Source: a virus
IMG/VR virus record: IMGVR_UViG_3300020213_000048
Coordinates: 1-41,732 of that record
DNA: 41,732 bases
Direction: 5' to 3' (one strand)
The position numbers were made by a program, and so were the translations under genes. Below the pieces are notes generated by a model. That model ran no database searches, had not been told where the DNA came from, and saw nothing but the letters and a program-made list of their open reading frames with translations. Of the stretch, positions 22,122 through 31,700 are shown in pieces. The first letter of the stretch is position 1. Each line of letters starts with the position of its first letter.

Positions 22122-22735
22122 GCCAGATCGTGCAAGGCAAAACATGGGTCAACGGCGAACTCATCACCCATACGGCACTTAATGCTTCGCAGGCCAATCT
22201 TGTTACGACTGTGAATGACTTGGCGGGGCAGTATAAAACTCTTTTAACAACAACGGCTGGGATTACGGCTGGCGAGACAGCCGCTACAAAGATTTTATCC
22301 CCGACTGATGTGGACCTCGAACAGATATACGAGAGTGGCAATGACATTATCGCTGGTACCAGATTCCGGGCATTCGTTCCCATGATTTATTTTGACGATG
22401 CCGACGCAACGGCAACATCATTGATACAAAAGCTGCGTTTGCGGGCGCAAGTCAATACGAATAATGCGTCCCCGACGATTACCTTTACGTTTGGTCTATA
22501 TCCAGTGACCTTCGCAGGCGGGACCGACACGTTCACAGTTACATTAGGAACTGTCGTTTCAGGCTCAACGGTAGCCATAGCTTCGCCTGCGGCGACTTCT
22601 ACGACTTCGGCCAACTCTGGCGACTTCACGATTCCGTCCGATGGTCAGTATGCGCTTGGTCTCGTAACTAGTGCCACAATGACGACTGCTAGTGCTGCTC
22701 TGCTTACAGCCCAGTTGCAGACGCGGAGTGTCTAA
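22118..22735 (+). CDS. Tail appendage protein
   Basis: 205 aa. Starts MSQIVQGKTWVNGELITHTA, an N-terminal pattern common in phage tail fibre and tail-tip adaptors (ALNASQANLVTTVNDLAG), followed by a beta-rich, T/A/S-rich domain. It probably attaches a fibre or forms a short spike. Its 3' end overlaps the opposite-strand metalloprotease gene by 32 bases. Confidence 0.65.
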   Translation: MSQIVQGKTWVNGELITHTALNASQANLVTTVNDLAGQYKTLLTTTAGITAGETAATKILSPTDVDLEQIYESGNDIIAGTRFRAFVPMIYFDDADATATSLIQKLRLRAQVNTNNASPTITFTFGLYPVTFAGGTDTFTVTLGTVVSGSTVAIASPAATSTTSANSGDFTIPSDGQYALGLVTSATMTTASAALLTAQLQTRSV

Positions 22736-23213
22736 AGACATCGCAGGCGCGCTTGTGTTGTCGTGGCGTGGCGTTGTAGCTTCCCCCTACGGCGGTCCTT
22801 AAACGTCGCTTTACGGCGCAAAGGGAATAGGCCTCGGCTGCGAGTTCATGGTCAAAGGTTTTCCAGCGAAAGATATGCCCGAAGGCGCGATAGTGGGCAT
22901 ACCTGAACCAACGCGCGATTCCTACATGCCCTAGTTCATGTAGGAATGTTTGTCGCGGTGTTGTCGCTGTTGGGTGGATGTAGATCGCTGAAAGGTCGTT
23001 AAACGTGCAGCCTTGCGCGGATGTGAATGCAGGAGATGGGCAGGGAGCCGCAATGACGATGATGATGTCTTTGGTGGTAGGAACCTTTGATGCATTGGCC
23101 CAAGTTTGATACGGCTCGGCAACCCGACCATCAGGCGTAACCAACGTAACCGCCTCCGCCCCACTCGGCAACACCGCGAGACACAACAAACTGAGAAGCA
23201 GACCCTTCTTCAT
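22704..23213 (-). CDS. Secreted HExxH metalloprotease
   Basis: 169 aa from ATG 23213 with a G-rich ribosome site upstream. Residues 1-21 are a signal peptide (KK then LLLSLLCLAVLPSGAEA). HELGH at 92-96 is the zinc-binding HExxH motif, and DHELAAEAYS at 121-130 could supply the third ligand. Three cysteines may form disulfides outside the cytoplasm. It is the only leftward gene within the rightward virion block, so it is probably an independently expressed cargo gene acting on the cell surface or medium. Substrate unknown. The rightward start at 23242 is only 29 bp away. Confidence 0.75.
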   Translation of the reverse strand: MKKGLLLSLLCLAVLPSGAEAVTLVTPDGRVAEPYQTWANASKVPTTKDIIIVIAAPCPSPAFTSAQGCTFNDLSAIYIHPTATTPRQTFLHELGHVGIARWFRYAHYRAFGHIFRWKTFDHELAAEAYSLCAVKRRLRTAVGGSYNATPRQHKRACDVFRHSASATGL

Positions 23214-23241
23214 ACCCCCCACCCTACCCGAAGGCACCCTT

Positions 23242-23820
23242 TTGTCTACTTTGCCGGACCCACTTGTACGCGAACCTGGAATTCAGAGGAATTTCGACGC
23301 TCTGGCAGCCAGAATCAGGCCACCGGACTTCGTTACCACGCTTGCCAGTTCTCCTTCGGTCGGTACAGAGGTCTATTACGCCCACTCTCAAGGCTTCTGG
23401 CACCTGAAGTTCTATTCGGATTCCTACTGGTACTTCCTTGGAGGGGTGGCGCTTTATACACAAGACCCCAACACGCGCACCGGGACAACGGCCAGCACTT
23501 ACGACACCACAGGCGCACCCTCGGTCACGCTTCCCCTGGCGGGCGATTACGACATTGAGTTCGGAGCGCAATCAGTCCTGAGCGTCGAAGCTGGCACCAA
23601 CGATGGGCGCATCGGCCTCCATGTCAACGGCACCCTCACCAATCAAGCCTTTTGGAGAATGACCGCTTCCGGCCAGGGGTCGGCTGGCAGCACCCCAATA
23701 CGTCGTACCGGGATAACGGCAGGACACGTTGTCGCTGCTCGTTACTCCGGTTGGGCGGGGCTTGACGTTGCGTTTTCCCAGCTTTTCATCTCGGCTATTC
23801 CGGTAAGGGTTCAAGGTTGA
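23242..23820 (+). CDS. Fibre/appendage protein with jelly-roll-like domain
   Basis: 192 aa from TTG 23242, with GAAGG seven bases upstream. N-terminus DPLVREPGIQRNFDALAARI resembles a fibre attachment segment. The remainder (GDYDIEFGAQSVLSVEAGTN, RIGLHVNGTL, HVVAARYSGWAGLDVAFSQL) is a beta-sandwich pattern like C1q/TNF-type or capsid-spike domains used for receptor binding. TTGA overlap with the next gene. Confidence 0.65.
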   Translation: MSTLPDPLVREPGIQRNFDALAARIRPPDFVTTLASSPSVGTEVYYAHSQGFWHLKFYSDSYWYFLGGVALYTQDPNTRTGTTASTYDTTGAPSVTLPLAGDYDIEFGAQSVLSVEAGTNDGRIGLHVNGTLTNQAFWRMTASGQGSAGSTPIRRTGITAGHVVAARYSGWAGLDVAFSQLFISAIPVRVQG

Positions 23821-24059
23821 TAACGCGCTCCACTCAAAATCACAAGCCCGCCAAACGGATCAAGGTCAAGCGCCGCTTCTATGAAGAACTTGTCGCAGAG
23901 AACGCCATGCTCAAGCTGGAAACCGAACACCATGAACACAACAAGGCCCTGCTGGAACAAACCGTTGCTTACCTACAAGCCATTCAGACCAACAACACCG
24001 AAACCCAAAAAGAACTTGAAGCCCGCACCGAAGAATTAAGGACAGATATTCGTGGCTGA
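23817..24059 (+). CDS. Small coiled-coil protein
   Basis: 80 aa from TTG 23817. A basic N-terminus is followed by a nearly continuous heptad-type coil (EELVAENAMLKLETEHHEHN, LLEQTVAYLQAIQTNNTETQ). A 21-base stretch coding NAMLKLE is identical to one in the ribbon-helix-helix gene at 9388-9408. It probably acts as a trimerising or linking element among fibre proteins. Confidence 0.6.
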   Translation: MITRSTQNHKPAKRIKVKRRFYEELVAENAMLKLETEHHEHNKALLEQTVAYLQAIQTNNTETQKELEARTEELRTDIRG

Positions 24060-24354
24060 TCGCATACCCGGTAATTCACTTTCAGGCAGAAAGGTAGTCG
24101 CGCTTGCCGGAACCTCTGAGCAACTTTCCACCAACCCAACTTCTACCGTCGAAGTGACGATTTGCGCCGAACTTGACAACGCAGGTGTCGTGGTTGTGGG
24201 CGATGCGAACGTTGACGCCACAGCATCCACTAGGACGGGCGTTCCCCTAAACGCAGGCGACACCTACACCAAGGGCATCAACTACCTCGGGGAGATATGG
24301 CTTGACTCCGCAATAAGCGGCGAGGGCGTTACTTTCGACGCAGACTGTATCTAG
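24052..24354 (+). CDS. Small structural protein, beta-rich
   Basis: 100 aa from GTG 24052. Strands such as TVEVTICAELDNAGVVVVGD and GVPLNAGDTYTKGINYLGEI, with few charges; a typical small virion surface protein. The stop is followed directly by the ATG of the long fibre gene. No named family. Confidence 0.6.
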   Translation: MADRIPGNSLSGRKVVALAGTSEQLSTNPTSTVEVTICAELDNAGVVVVGDANVDATASTRTGVPLNAGDTYTKGINYLGEIWLDSAISGEGVTFDADCI

Positions 24355-26289
24355 ATGGGAACCAAGGTTGAACGCGCGCCAGCTTCTAGCCTCCCTCCCT
24401 CAGGTGTAGCAGGAGGCGTTCTAAGCGGTACCTACCCCAATCCCGGCTTCGCTGCCGATATGGCGACTCAAGCCGAGCTAGACGCAGCCTACGCAGCAGC
24501 GATCCAACGCGCCAACCACACCGGCAATCAACTAGCAGCGACCATCTCAGACTTCGCTAGCACCAGTAATACGCTAATCGCAGCCTATGCCCAGCCACTC
24601 GACGCCGAACTCACAGCACTCGCTTCTACAATAAGCGCCGCCGACGCCCTCCCTTATTTCACTGGATTGGGCACCGCTACAACAACGACCCTGACCACCT
24701 TCGGCCGTTCGCTCATTGACGATGCCAACGCGGCAGCGGCTATCGCCACGCTCGGCCTCGACGCTGACATCGCCACGCTGTCGTTGCCGGGCTCAACCAC
24801 AATCACGGCGTTTGGTGCTTCGCTCATTGACGATGCAAATGCTGCGGCGGGTATTGCCACGCTCGGCCTCGACGCCGATCTAGCCACGTTTGCAGTTTCC
24901 GCGAGTACCACAATCTCTGCCTTCGGCGCGACTCTGGTTGACGACGCCGACGCGACTACGGCGAGGGCCACGCTTGGGGCGGTTATCGGAACGAACGTCC
25001 AAGCTTGGGATGTAGACCTCGATGAGATGGCTGCTCTGTCGAACGTCGCAGGCGACATTCTCTACACCGACGCAGGCCCGAACTGGCAAAGACTTCCGAA
25101 GGGCACATCGGGCACGTTCCTAAAGCAGGGCGCAACAATTCCGGCATGGACGGCTCTTGCCTCCACGGATATGTCTAACTTCTCAAGCTCGGTTACGGCA
25201 CTTCTTACCAACGCCAATATCCCGAATGACCTGACACTCGACAACATCACGCAGGTAACGACGCGCTCGCATGCGTCGATGCAGAACCTCTCGGCCGACG
25301 ATCACACGCAATACACCCTGTTAGCGGGACGTGCAGGTAGTCAGACTTGGGTCGGTGGCACGGCTCCTGGTGAGAACGCGACGATTAAGTCAACAGCCCA
25401 CGCGACCAAGGGTTCGATCGTTCTTGATGATGCAGTCAGCCTGTGGCCCTCGATCCCCGACAACCCTGGGATCACCTCGGCATTGACGTTCAATCCGACC
25501 TTTGCGGACTCTGGAAGCGGAGGTGGCTCGACAATAAAAGGCCTCGACTTCAACCCGACCTTCTCAAATGCCGGGTCGCAATTACTCTCCCAGCTCTCCG
25601 CGGTGACAGGTCGAGGAACCTTCACCTACAACATCAATCCGCTTTTCACCAACCTGTTCCAACTGTTCGTAGCTCAGCCGACTTTGTCGATGGCTGGTGC
25701 CGGTGCTGTAGTGAACTCGTGGACGATTCTCTCGCAGCAGGTAATCGCTGGAGCTTCAACGATTGCCGCAGGTTCTACGAACGTCCATATCGGCTTTGAC
25801 GAGAACTCCCAGGTCTCAAGCACCGGCGCAGCAGGCTCGGCCGGTTGGTCGCGATTTACCGGGTTCAGGTTCGCGCCGCGCATGGACTCTGTAACAGGTG
25901 GCGGCAGCCCGTCGGTCACAACGATTACCGATCTGCGGGCACTATGGGTCGTAGATGTTGCAAAGGCGGGGGCTGGAACCAACACCGTCACTAATCAGGT
26001 CGCCGTAGATATTGCTGACTTAACGGGCGCAACTACCAACCTATCGTTGCGCTCTGCCGGAGCTGCTGTAGCAATGCGCCACGGCGGACCAGGAGTCTTT
26101 GGAGCCAACGCAGCGCCAACCAATGCGAGTGTAGGGCTAGAGGTTCAATCAACCACCAAGGCGTTTCTACTGCCGCGCATGACCACCGCCCAGCGTGACG
26201 CCATGACTGCCGTAGATGGCATGGTGATCATGAATACCACTACCGCTGTAGTCGAAGCACGCGAAGCAGGAGCCTGGGTGAACCTATGA
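24355..26289 (+). CDS. Tail fibre protein
   Basis: 644 aa. The start (SGVAGGVLSGTYPNPGFAAD) is a common fibre leader. Three 37-residue modules follow (111-bp period; SLIDDANAAA...IATLGLDAD), then DDHTQYTLLAGRAGSQT, another frequent fibre motif, a long S/T/G/N-rich beta region and a C-terminal LLPRMTTAQRDAMTAVDGM-VIMNT end seen in many fibres. Expected to form the receptor-binding trimer. The module repeats suggest length change by recombination. Confidence 0.85.
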   Translation: MGTKVERAPASSLPPSGVAGGVLSGTYPNPGFAADMATQAELDAAYAAAIQRANHTGNQLAATISDFASTSNTLIAAYAQPLDAELTALASTISAADALPYFTGLGTATTTTLTTFGRSLIDDANAAAAIATLGLDADIATLSLPGSTTITAFGASLIDDANAAAGIATLGLDADLATFAVSASTTISAFGATLVDDADATTARATLGAVIGTNVQAWDVDLDEMAALSNVAGDILYTDAGPNWQRLPKGTSGTFLKQGATIPAWTALASTDMSNFSSSVTALLTNANIPNDLTLDNITQVTTRSHASMQNLSADDHTQYTLLAGRAGSQTWVGGTAPGENATIKSTAHATKGSIVLDDAVSLWPSIPDNPGITSALTFNPTFADSGSGGGSTIKGLDFNPTFSNAGSQLLSQLSAVTGRGTFTYNINPLFTNLFQLFVAQPTLSMAGAGAVVNSWTILSQQVIAGASTIAAGSTNVHIGFDENSQVSSTGAAGSAGWSRFTGFRFAPRMDSVTGGGSPSVTTITDLRALWVVDVAKAGAGTNTVTNQVAVDIADLTGATTNLSLRSAGAAVAMRHGGPGVFGANAAPTNASVGLEVQSTTKAFLLPRMTTAQRDAMTAVDGMVIMNTTTAVVEAREAGAWVNL

Positions 26290-26528
26290 CCACAGACCAA
26301 GCTATCCAGTTGTTCTTAGTCTCTTTCGACACGCTCGACAATCCGGCATTGGCCGAGCTGGTCAAGAAGACTAAGACGCAACAGACCGCAGCCCTGCGCG
26401 CGTGCATGATTGTGTTGCGCGATGAGCAGCAAGCCACACTAGACGGGCTGCCCGCACAACACGCCGCCGCGCTTGCCGGAACCGAAGCCTACATTGCTGA
26501 ACTCGACCAACTGATTGGAACCCTTTGA
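26286..26528 (+). CDS. Small helical protein after fibre gene
   Basis: 80 aa, ATGA overlap with the fibre gene. Mostly helical and A/L/Q-rich (NPALAELVKKTKTQQTAALR). Its position suggests a fibre assembly chaperone or accessory, but nothing in the sequence proves it. Confidence 0.55.
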   Translation: MTTDQAIQLFLVSFDTLDNPALAELVKKTKTQQTAALRACMIVLRDEQQATLDGLPAQHAAALAGTEAYIAELDQLIGTL

Positions 26529-26543
26529 TGGAGAGACGGACGG

Positions 26544-26729
26544 ATGCCAGCTAAGAAGCCAAGTAGGCAGGCTTCACAAGAAAAGACCGACAGTTTCGTT
26601 ATCGAGTTCTCAGAGCTTGAGTTGCGCTTAATCGCTGGGGTCTTGGCTGCCTTTACTTTCCGTACGCCACAGGAGAAAGTCATCGCTGCCCAAGCGCAGC
26701 AGAAAGCAGAGCAAGCTCTTGGCTCGTAA
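26544..26729 (+). CDS. Small hypothetical protein
   Basis: 61 aa. Basic N-terminus (MPAKKPSRQASQEK) and a helical C-terminus (ELRLIAGVLAAFTFR). Overlaps the next gene by 11 bases. No family recognised. Confidence 0.5.
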   Translation: MPAKKPSRQASQEKTDSFVIEFSELELRLIAGVLAAFTFRTPQEKVIAAQAQQKAEQALGS

Positions 26730-27582
26730 AAAGGCTTCGATCAACAAACCGAAGAAGCTCAAGGGTGGCATTCCGATACCGCCTGCCAGCAATCCCTGGC
26801 ATGGACTTCAAAGCCCCGTTGACCCCAAGAATCCTTATAAGGGCTATACCTCGTACAAGGGCAAGCTCTATGCGGGGCCGAACGTAGGAAAGAAGTCAAC
26901 GAGTACCGGGGCAGGCGCGGCTCCTCCCCCCGTGGCCCCACCGAACGTAGGCGGGGTTCCTCTTGGCTCTTCGGGCTTCCCCGAAGACGCGGCCTACGGG
27001 CAAGAAGTCGGGATTCAGCAAAAGAGCTACGCCGACACGATGGCCAACATTCAAAGGCAACGTCAGGATGCTGCAAACGAATCAGGATATAGCACGGATC
27101 AGGTAACGGCAGTTGCCAGTCCTTATTCGCAGGCGAACATGCTGGAACGCAGCTACAAGCAAGACCAAGCCCGTTCAACGAACTCATTCGCCGCAAGGGG
27201 CCAACTGTATTCCGGCTCCCTTCAGAACTCCCAAAATCAGAATCGTTTTGGCTATGACCAAGGTGTTGACTCTGGGCGAAAGAAGTTTGAACAACTCATG
27301 GCTGGGCTCGGTTATCAGGAACAGCAAGCCGGTTCTCAACGTGACCTATCTGTTCTAGGGGCTGGTCAGGGCGCACTCGGGCGTGCGCAGGCGAATGAAC
27401 CCGTAGACCCTGGTTATTCAGCCAGCCCCGGCATCCCTTCACCTGGGAACCCCACTCAGGGTTCTCGAACGAACCCCACTCAGGGTTCTCGAACGAACCT
27501 CACGCCGGCTCAACGCAAGACACTAACGAAACGCACAACGCCCACTTCCAAGCAACGCTACATAAACAAGTACGGGAAATAA
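26719..27582 (+). CDS. Probable internal virion/ejection protein
   Basis: 287 aa from TTG 26719. Basic, G/P/Q/N-rich, with little hydrophobic core and a polar helical middle (YADTMANIQRQRQDAANESG). Contains a 24-bp tandem repeat coding NPTQGSRT twice (27448-27501). In podoviruses, three consecutive genes of rising size after the tail genes often encode proteins ejected ahead of the DNA; this is the first of such a set. Function inferred from order and composition. Confidence 0.55.
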   Translation: MARKKASINKPKKLKGGIPIPPASNPWHGLQSPVDPKNPYKGYTSYKGKLYAGPNVGKKSTSTGAGAAPPPVAPPNVGGVPLGSSGFPEDAAYGQEVGIQQKSYADTMANIQRQRQDAANESGYSTDQVTAVASPYSQANMLERSYKQDQARSTNSFAARGQLYSGSLQNSQNQNRFGYDQGVDSGRKKFEQLMAGLGYQEQQAGSQRDLSVLGAGQGALGRAQANEPVDPGYSASPGIPSPGNPTQGSRTNPTQGSRTNLTPAQRKTLTKRTTPTSKQRYINKYGK

Positions 27583-28745
27583 TGGCGACCACACTGGACC
27601 CCAAGAAATACAGCAAGCTCCTACACGCTCGTAAGACGGACTCATCGCGTGAGCGCTTCCGCAAGAAGTACAACCCCAAGAAGGGTGGAAGCGAGGGCAA
27701 AGGGAAAAGGGCTTCCGACCCCTTCACCCCCCAGATCAAAGCCGCAGAAGAACTTAGATTCGGCCCACAGACACGGGAACTACAAAGCCAACAGCGCGCA
27801 GAAGCCCAGAGGACCGCAGACGCAGGCTCTTGGTACAACGACTACCTCAACAAGGTAAACCAGGCCAAGCAGGACTCAGCCGCCAGGGACGCCCAGCTAG
27901 TCCAGCAGGCCCAACAACGTGCTTCCAGCGCCCAGGCACAATCCCAACAGGGAAGCGAGCAGACCCAACAGGCAGCCGAAGCAGACGCAGCCAAGCGCGG
28001 GGCAGCGGTCAACCCCCAACTTGCCCAACAGGAAAACCAAGCTTCCGCTGCGCGTAGGTCTTCAGCCGAACAGGGAACCAACTTCTTAGACACCCTCGCC
28101 AGAAATCAGTCCCAGCACATGACCACCTTTCAGACCTCAGCAGCCAAAGGTGGAATAGAAGCCAAGCAAACCCAACAGCGCAGGGAACGCAAGATAGCCC
28201 AACAGCTTCTAGACCAAGCCAGGGAAAAGGGAGCGTTCAGGACAGACTTCACCCGTCAACTTCGTGACGACCTATCCAAGCGCCAAGCAGAAGCCGCAGC
28301 CTTCAGTTTGGACTCAGAGAAGCTGAGTCTCGATAAGCAGTCCAAGGCTTTCGACCAGTGGCTACAGAAGAACAAGCTCTCCCTAGACGCCAGCCAGTTT
28401 GACGTTACTTCGGGTATTCAGCAGCAAAACGCCAATGCGAATACGCAGCGGGCTAATAAGCCTTCTGGCGGCAGTAAGGGGCCGACCCAATCTCAAAAGC
28501 AGTCGAATCAAAACCTATGGCAAAACGTCCTCCAGTTCGTCAAGGACAACCCGAAGCTAAAGAAAATCCCCACAAAAAAGAAGGTGGGCCTCTTGCTCGA
28601 AGGCACGCGACGCGACATTCCTTCTTACATCAAGAACAACCCGCGCTGGTTCGCCGCCGCTCGGCACGTTTACGGGAAGCGCAAGGCAGGGAAGAAACTC
28701 AACCCTGGTGATATTGCCTTCCTAAAGCAAAAGGGATTGCGCTAA
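27582..28745 (+). CDS. Probable internal virion/ejection protein, Q/A-rich coil
   Basis: 387 aa. Long Q-, A- and S-rich helices (AQQRASSAQAQSQQGSEQTQ; KSLQ-type heptads around residues 200-260) and a basic C-terminal part (RRDIPSYIKNNPRWFAAARH). Likely ejected or located inside the head with the large protein encoded next. Stop is followed immediately by the next gene's GTG. Confidence 0.6.
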   Translation: MATTLDPKKYSKLLHARKTDSSRERFRKKYNPKKGGSEGKGKRASDPFTPQIKAAEELRFGPQTRELQSQQRAEAQRTADAGSWYNDYLNKVNQAKQDSAARDAQLVQQAQQRASSAQAQSQQGSEQTQQAAEADAAKRGAAVNPQLAQQENQASAARRSSAEQGTNFLDTLARNQSQHMTTFQTSAAKGGIEAKQTQQRRERKIAQQLLDQAREKGAFRTDFTRQLRDDLSKRQAEAAAFSLDSEKLSLDKQSKAFDQWLQKNKLSLDASQFDVTSGIQQQNANANTQRANKPSGGSKGPTQSQKQSNQNLWQNVLQFVKDNPKLKKIPTKKKVGLLLEGTRRDIPSYIKNNPRWFAAARHVYGKRKAGKKLNPGDIAFLKQKGLR

Positions 28746-31700
28746 GTGCCGATCACAGACCCTCCTAAGCGACCCGTAGGGAGCAGGCCAAAAAGCGGCT
28801 ATCCCCAACGCGCTCCCAAACGCAAGGAAACATCACCAATCGGCCCCTGGCGCTCGGAGAGCGAAGAAAACAGCAGGCAGAAAGCGCGACGGAAGGAAGC
28901 GCGATGGGACAAACGCAATCTCAAGGCAGAGAAGGAAGCGCGACGGGAGGAAGCGCGATGGGACAAACGCTATCCCAAGGCAGAGAAGGAAGCGCGACGG
29001 GAGGAAGCGCGATGGGACAAACGCTATCTCAAGCGTGAAGCAAGCCGTGAGGCCGGAAGCCGAGTTGGGCTGGCCATACGCAACATAGCCACCACCCCAA
29101 GGGTTAGGAAGTTTGAATCCGAGAAGGTGCATACCTTCGGTCGAGCGGTAGCGGGGATAGAGCGAAGCACCCCTCTCAAGCGCAGCGAAGCACGAGAGTA
29201 TGTGCGGGAGGTAGTAAGACAAGTTCCGCAGCGTGAGCTTGTAAGGCATCCCCGAAGGTACTTCCCCGGCTACAAGACACCGAGAACGACCAAGCTCGAT
29301 GTTGACTTGAAGAAGGGCCAAGTCTTTTCCGACACACGCCCCGCCGAACAACGCTATGCGCGAAAGCTCTCAGCAGATGTTCGCAAAAGCGTCCGCCCAC
29401 CCAAGTTTCCCCAAGCCGGTCAAATCTCGGCAACGAAAGCTCTAGAGCTAGAGAAAACAAAGAAAACAGAGAAAACCCTCACCGACGAACAAATAAAACT
29501 TATGACCGATCCTGTGATGGAAGATATCAAGGCCTTGAAGCCTTACACCACCCCGCTCGGGCATGGCTCAAAGGGTCAGAAGTTTCTTGAGACTGTGCTT
29601 AACGTTGCTTCCATCGCGGTTCCCGTAACGAAGCTCGCCTTAATACCCAAGGGAGTAAAGGCAGCCAAGGCTGTCGTAGCCGCAGGTGGAACCAAGGCAG
29701 TCGCCAAAGCAGCGGGCAAGAAAACAGTGGTAAGCGTCAAGTCCTACCCCGCCCGCAAGGCGAGGCGCGTCAAGTCCTACCCCGCCCGCAAGGCGAGGCG
29801 CGTCAAGACTTATCCCAAGCGTAAGGTCGCTCAAGCGAAAGCCGCGCCAGGACGTATCAAGGCTTCTCCTGCAACTGCTAAACGCGCCGCCAAGACTCCG
29901 CTCAAAACCACTGGGCGGATAGCCAAGAGGGCGCTTCGCCATCCGATCAAAGCAACGGGGCTGGGCTACGCTGGTGCCTCCCCCGTCATTGCTGCTTCTG
30001 GGACCGTTCCCGACGCTCCCCTAGAGCTTGCCAAAGCCCAGGCTTCAGAAGCCGTGAATCATCCAGGGCGCTATATCCGTAGGTCCGGTGCGTTCGTCCC
30101 CGGCGCGGCCACAGGGGCGGTGTCTTTGGCGCTAAACCTTGGTGCCGCTCCCTTCACAAAGGGCGAGTCGGCTAAACGCGCTTTTGAAGAACTGGTTGCT
30201 TCCAACAAAGAGTTCGCTGGCTATCTGTCGTCTGACCCGAAAAAGCAGAAGAAGCTCGCGGAAGAATACGGGCTTGGGCCTGCTGTTATCGCTGCGCTTC
30301 CTCTCGCTGCTAGGCGCTCTCGCAAACCGAAGACAGAACTGAAGAAAGCTGTAGACGCTAAGGGCAAGCCCGTTGAGGTTGTAGAAGTTCCAGCCTCTAA
30401 GAAGATCGCCAAGGGTCCAATCGGGCGCAGGCGTCAGAGGCTTCGCATGACTCGCAACGTCACCCACGCAAGCAATGAGGGTCAATCCAAGATAGCTCGC
30501 GCTCAGAAGCGGCTTCACAAGAAATCCACCTACTCAAAGCTAGACGATCAGCACAAACGCGCAGCAATCTTTTTGACAGATGCCAGGGTCGCTACCAAGA
30601 ACGTCGCCCAAGCAAAGAAGGACCTTGAGCAGATTGCAAGTCGTGGGGAGAAAACACCGGGCACAGACCCCCACACAGCTTCATGGCTACTTGAGCGCAT
30701 TGAAAAAGACCCCAGCTACTTAAAGACTTCGGGGATCGACGCGGGACGGACTGAATACGCAGGCCAGGTCGGGCGGCTTGATCCCCGTTTGATGGACGAG
30801 AGGGCGCAACAAGTTCGGCGTGAAGCCCCTCACATGCAAGAGAAGGGATTCAAGACTCCTCTCCAATCCAAGCAGAAACAGGTCAAGATAGCTGGCAAGG
30901 AAGTAGGCGAAACTTACGTTGCCGCGAAGGCAGCACGGGTTCAGCAGGGACGGCGATTGGGGGTTCCTCCCGCTGAAGCTGACCGTTTACGCAGGGCGCT
31001 TGCTAAGGCAGAAGAAGCCCAAAAGCCGGTGTCGCCCCAAGCGCAAGACGCCTTTTTAGAGCAGGCAGCCGCCATCCGTAAAACCGAAGGCCGGGACGAC
31101 CCCTCCTACTCCAAGCAGACCCCGCTCACCGCCCTAGAGCAAGCAGAACTACGGGATATGGCTCCAAGCGGCAGGGGATTCCAGTCAGTCGGCACACGAC
31201 TTCGTAAGCGCACCGGCAAGACCCAGGAAAAGGGAACCCGCGCAATAGACATAACGACCGCTGAGCACGCCGACATAGTTGCCCCGCGCCACCGCAACAC
31301 GCTTCTCAAGCTCACCGACGCGCTTTCTCAGGAACGCCATGTTCTGACCAAAGCCGAAGTGGAAGCAATCGGGGACGCGGGGACCAAGTTCCGGCCCAAC
31401 CAAAACCGCGGATCGCTCACCCCCCAACAGGCTAGGGCCGCTCTCGATGCTGGCGTTTTTGATTCTAAGAACTGGACGTTCATGCCTGAGTCGAAGCGTC
31501 TGCGCGAAGAAGCCCTACAACGTCCAGGTGAACTGGCTGGCAAACTGGCCGAACCGGGGGCAAACCTCAATGCCTGGCTAGACACAGCAGAAGCCACTTG
31601 GGGCAAGGGGACCACGCTACAGGCCATCCCTCGCACACTTGCAGATGAATGGGTATCTCAAACAATCAGAGGCTCAGAAGTCCTAGGGAAGATCGCCAGA

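Noticed and set aside
29640-29942. Minus-strand ORF opposite the large ejection protein
   Set aside because: Repeat-derived shadow of the VKSYPARKARR units with no ribosome site.
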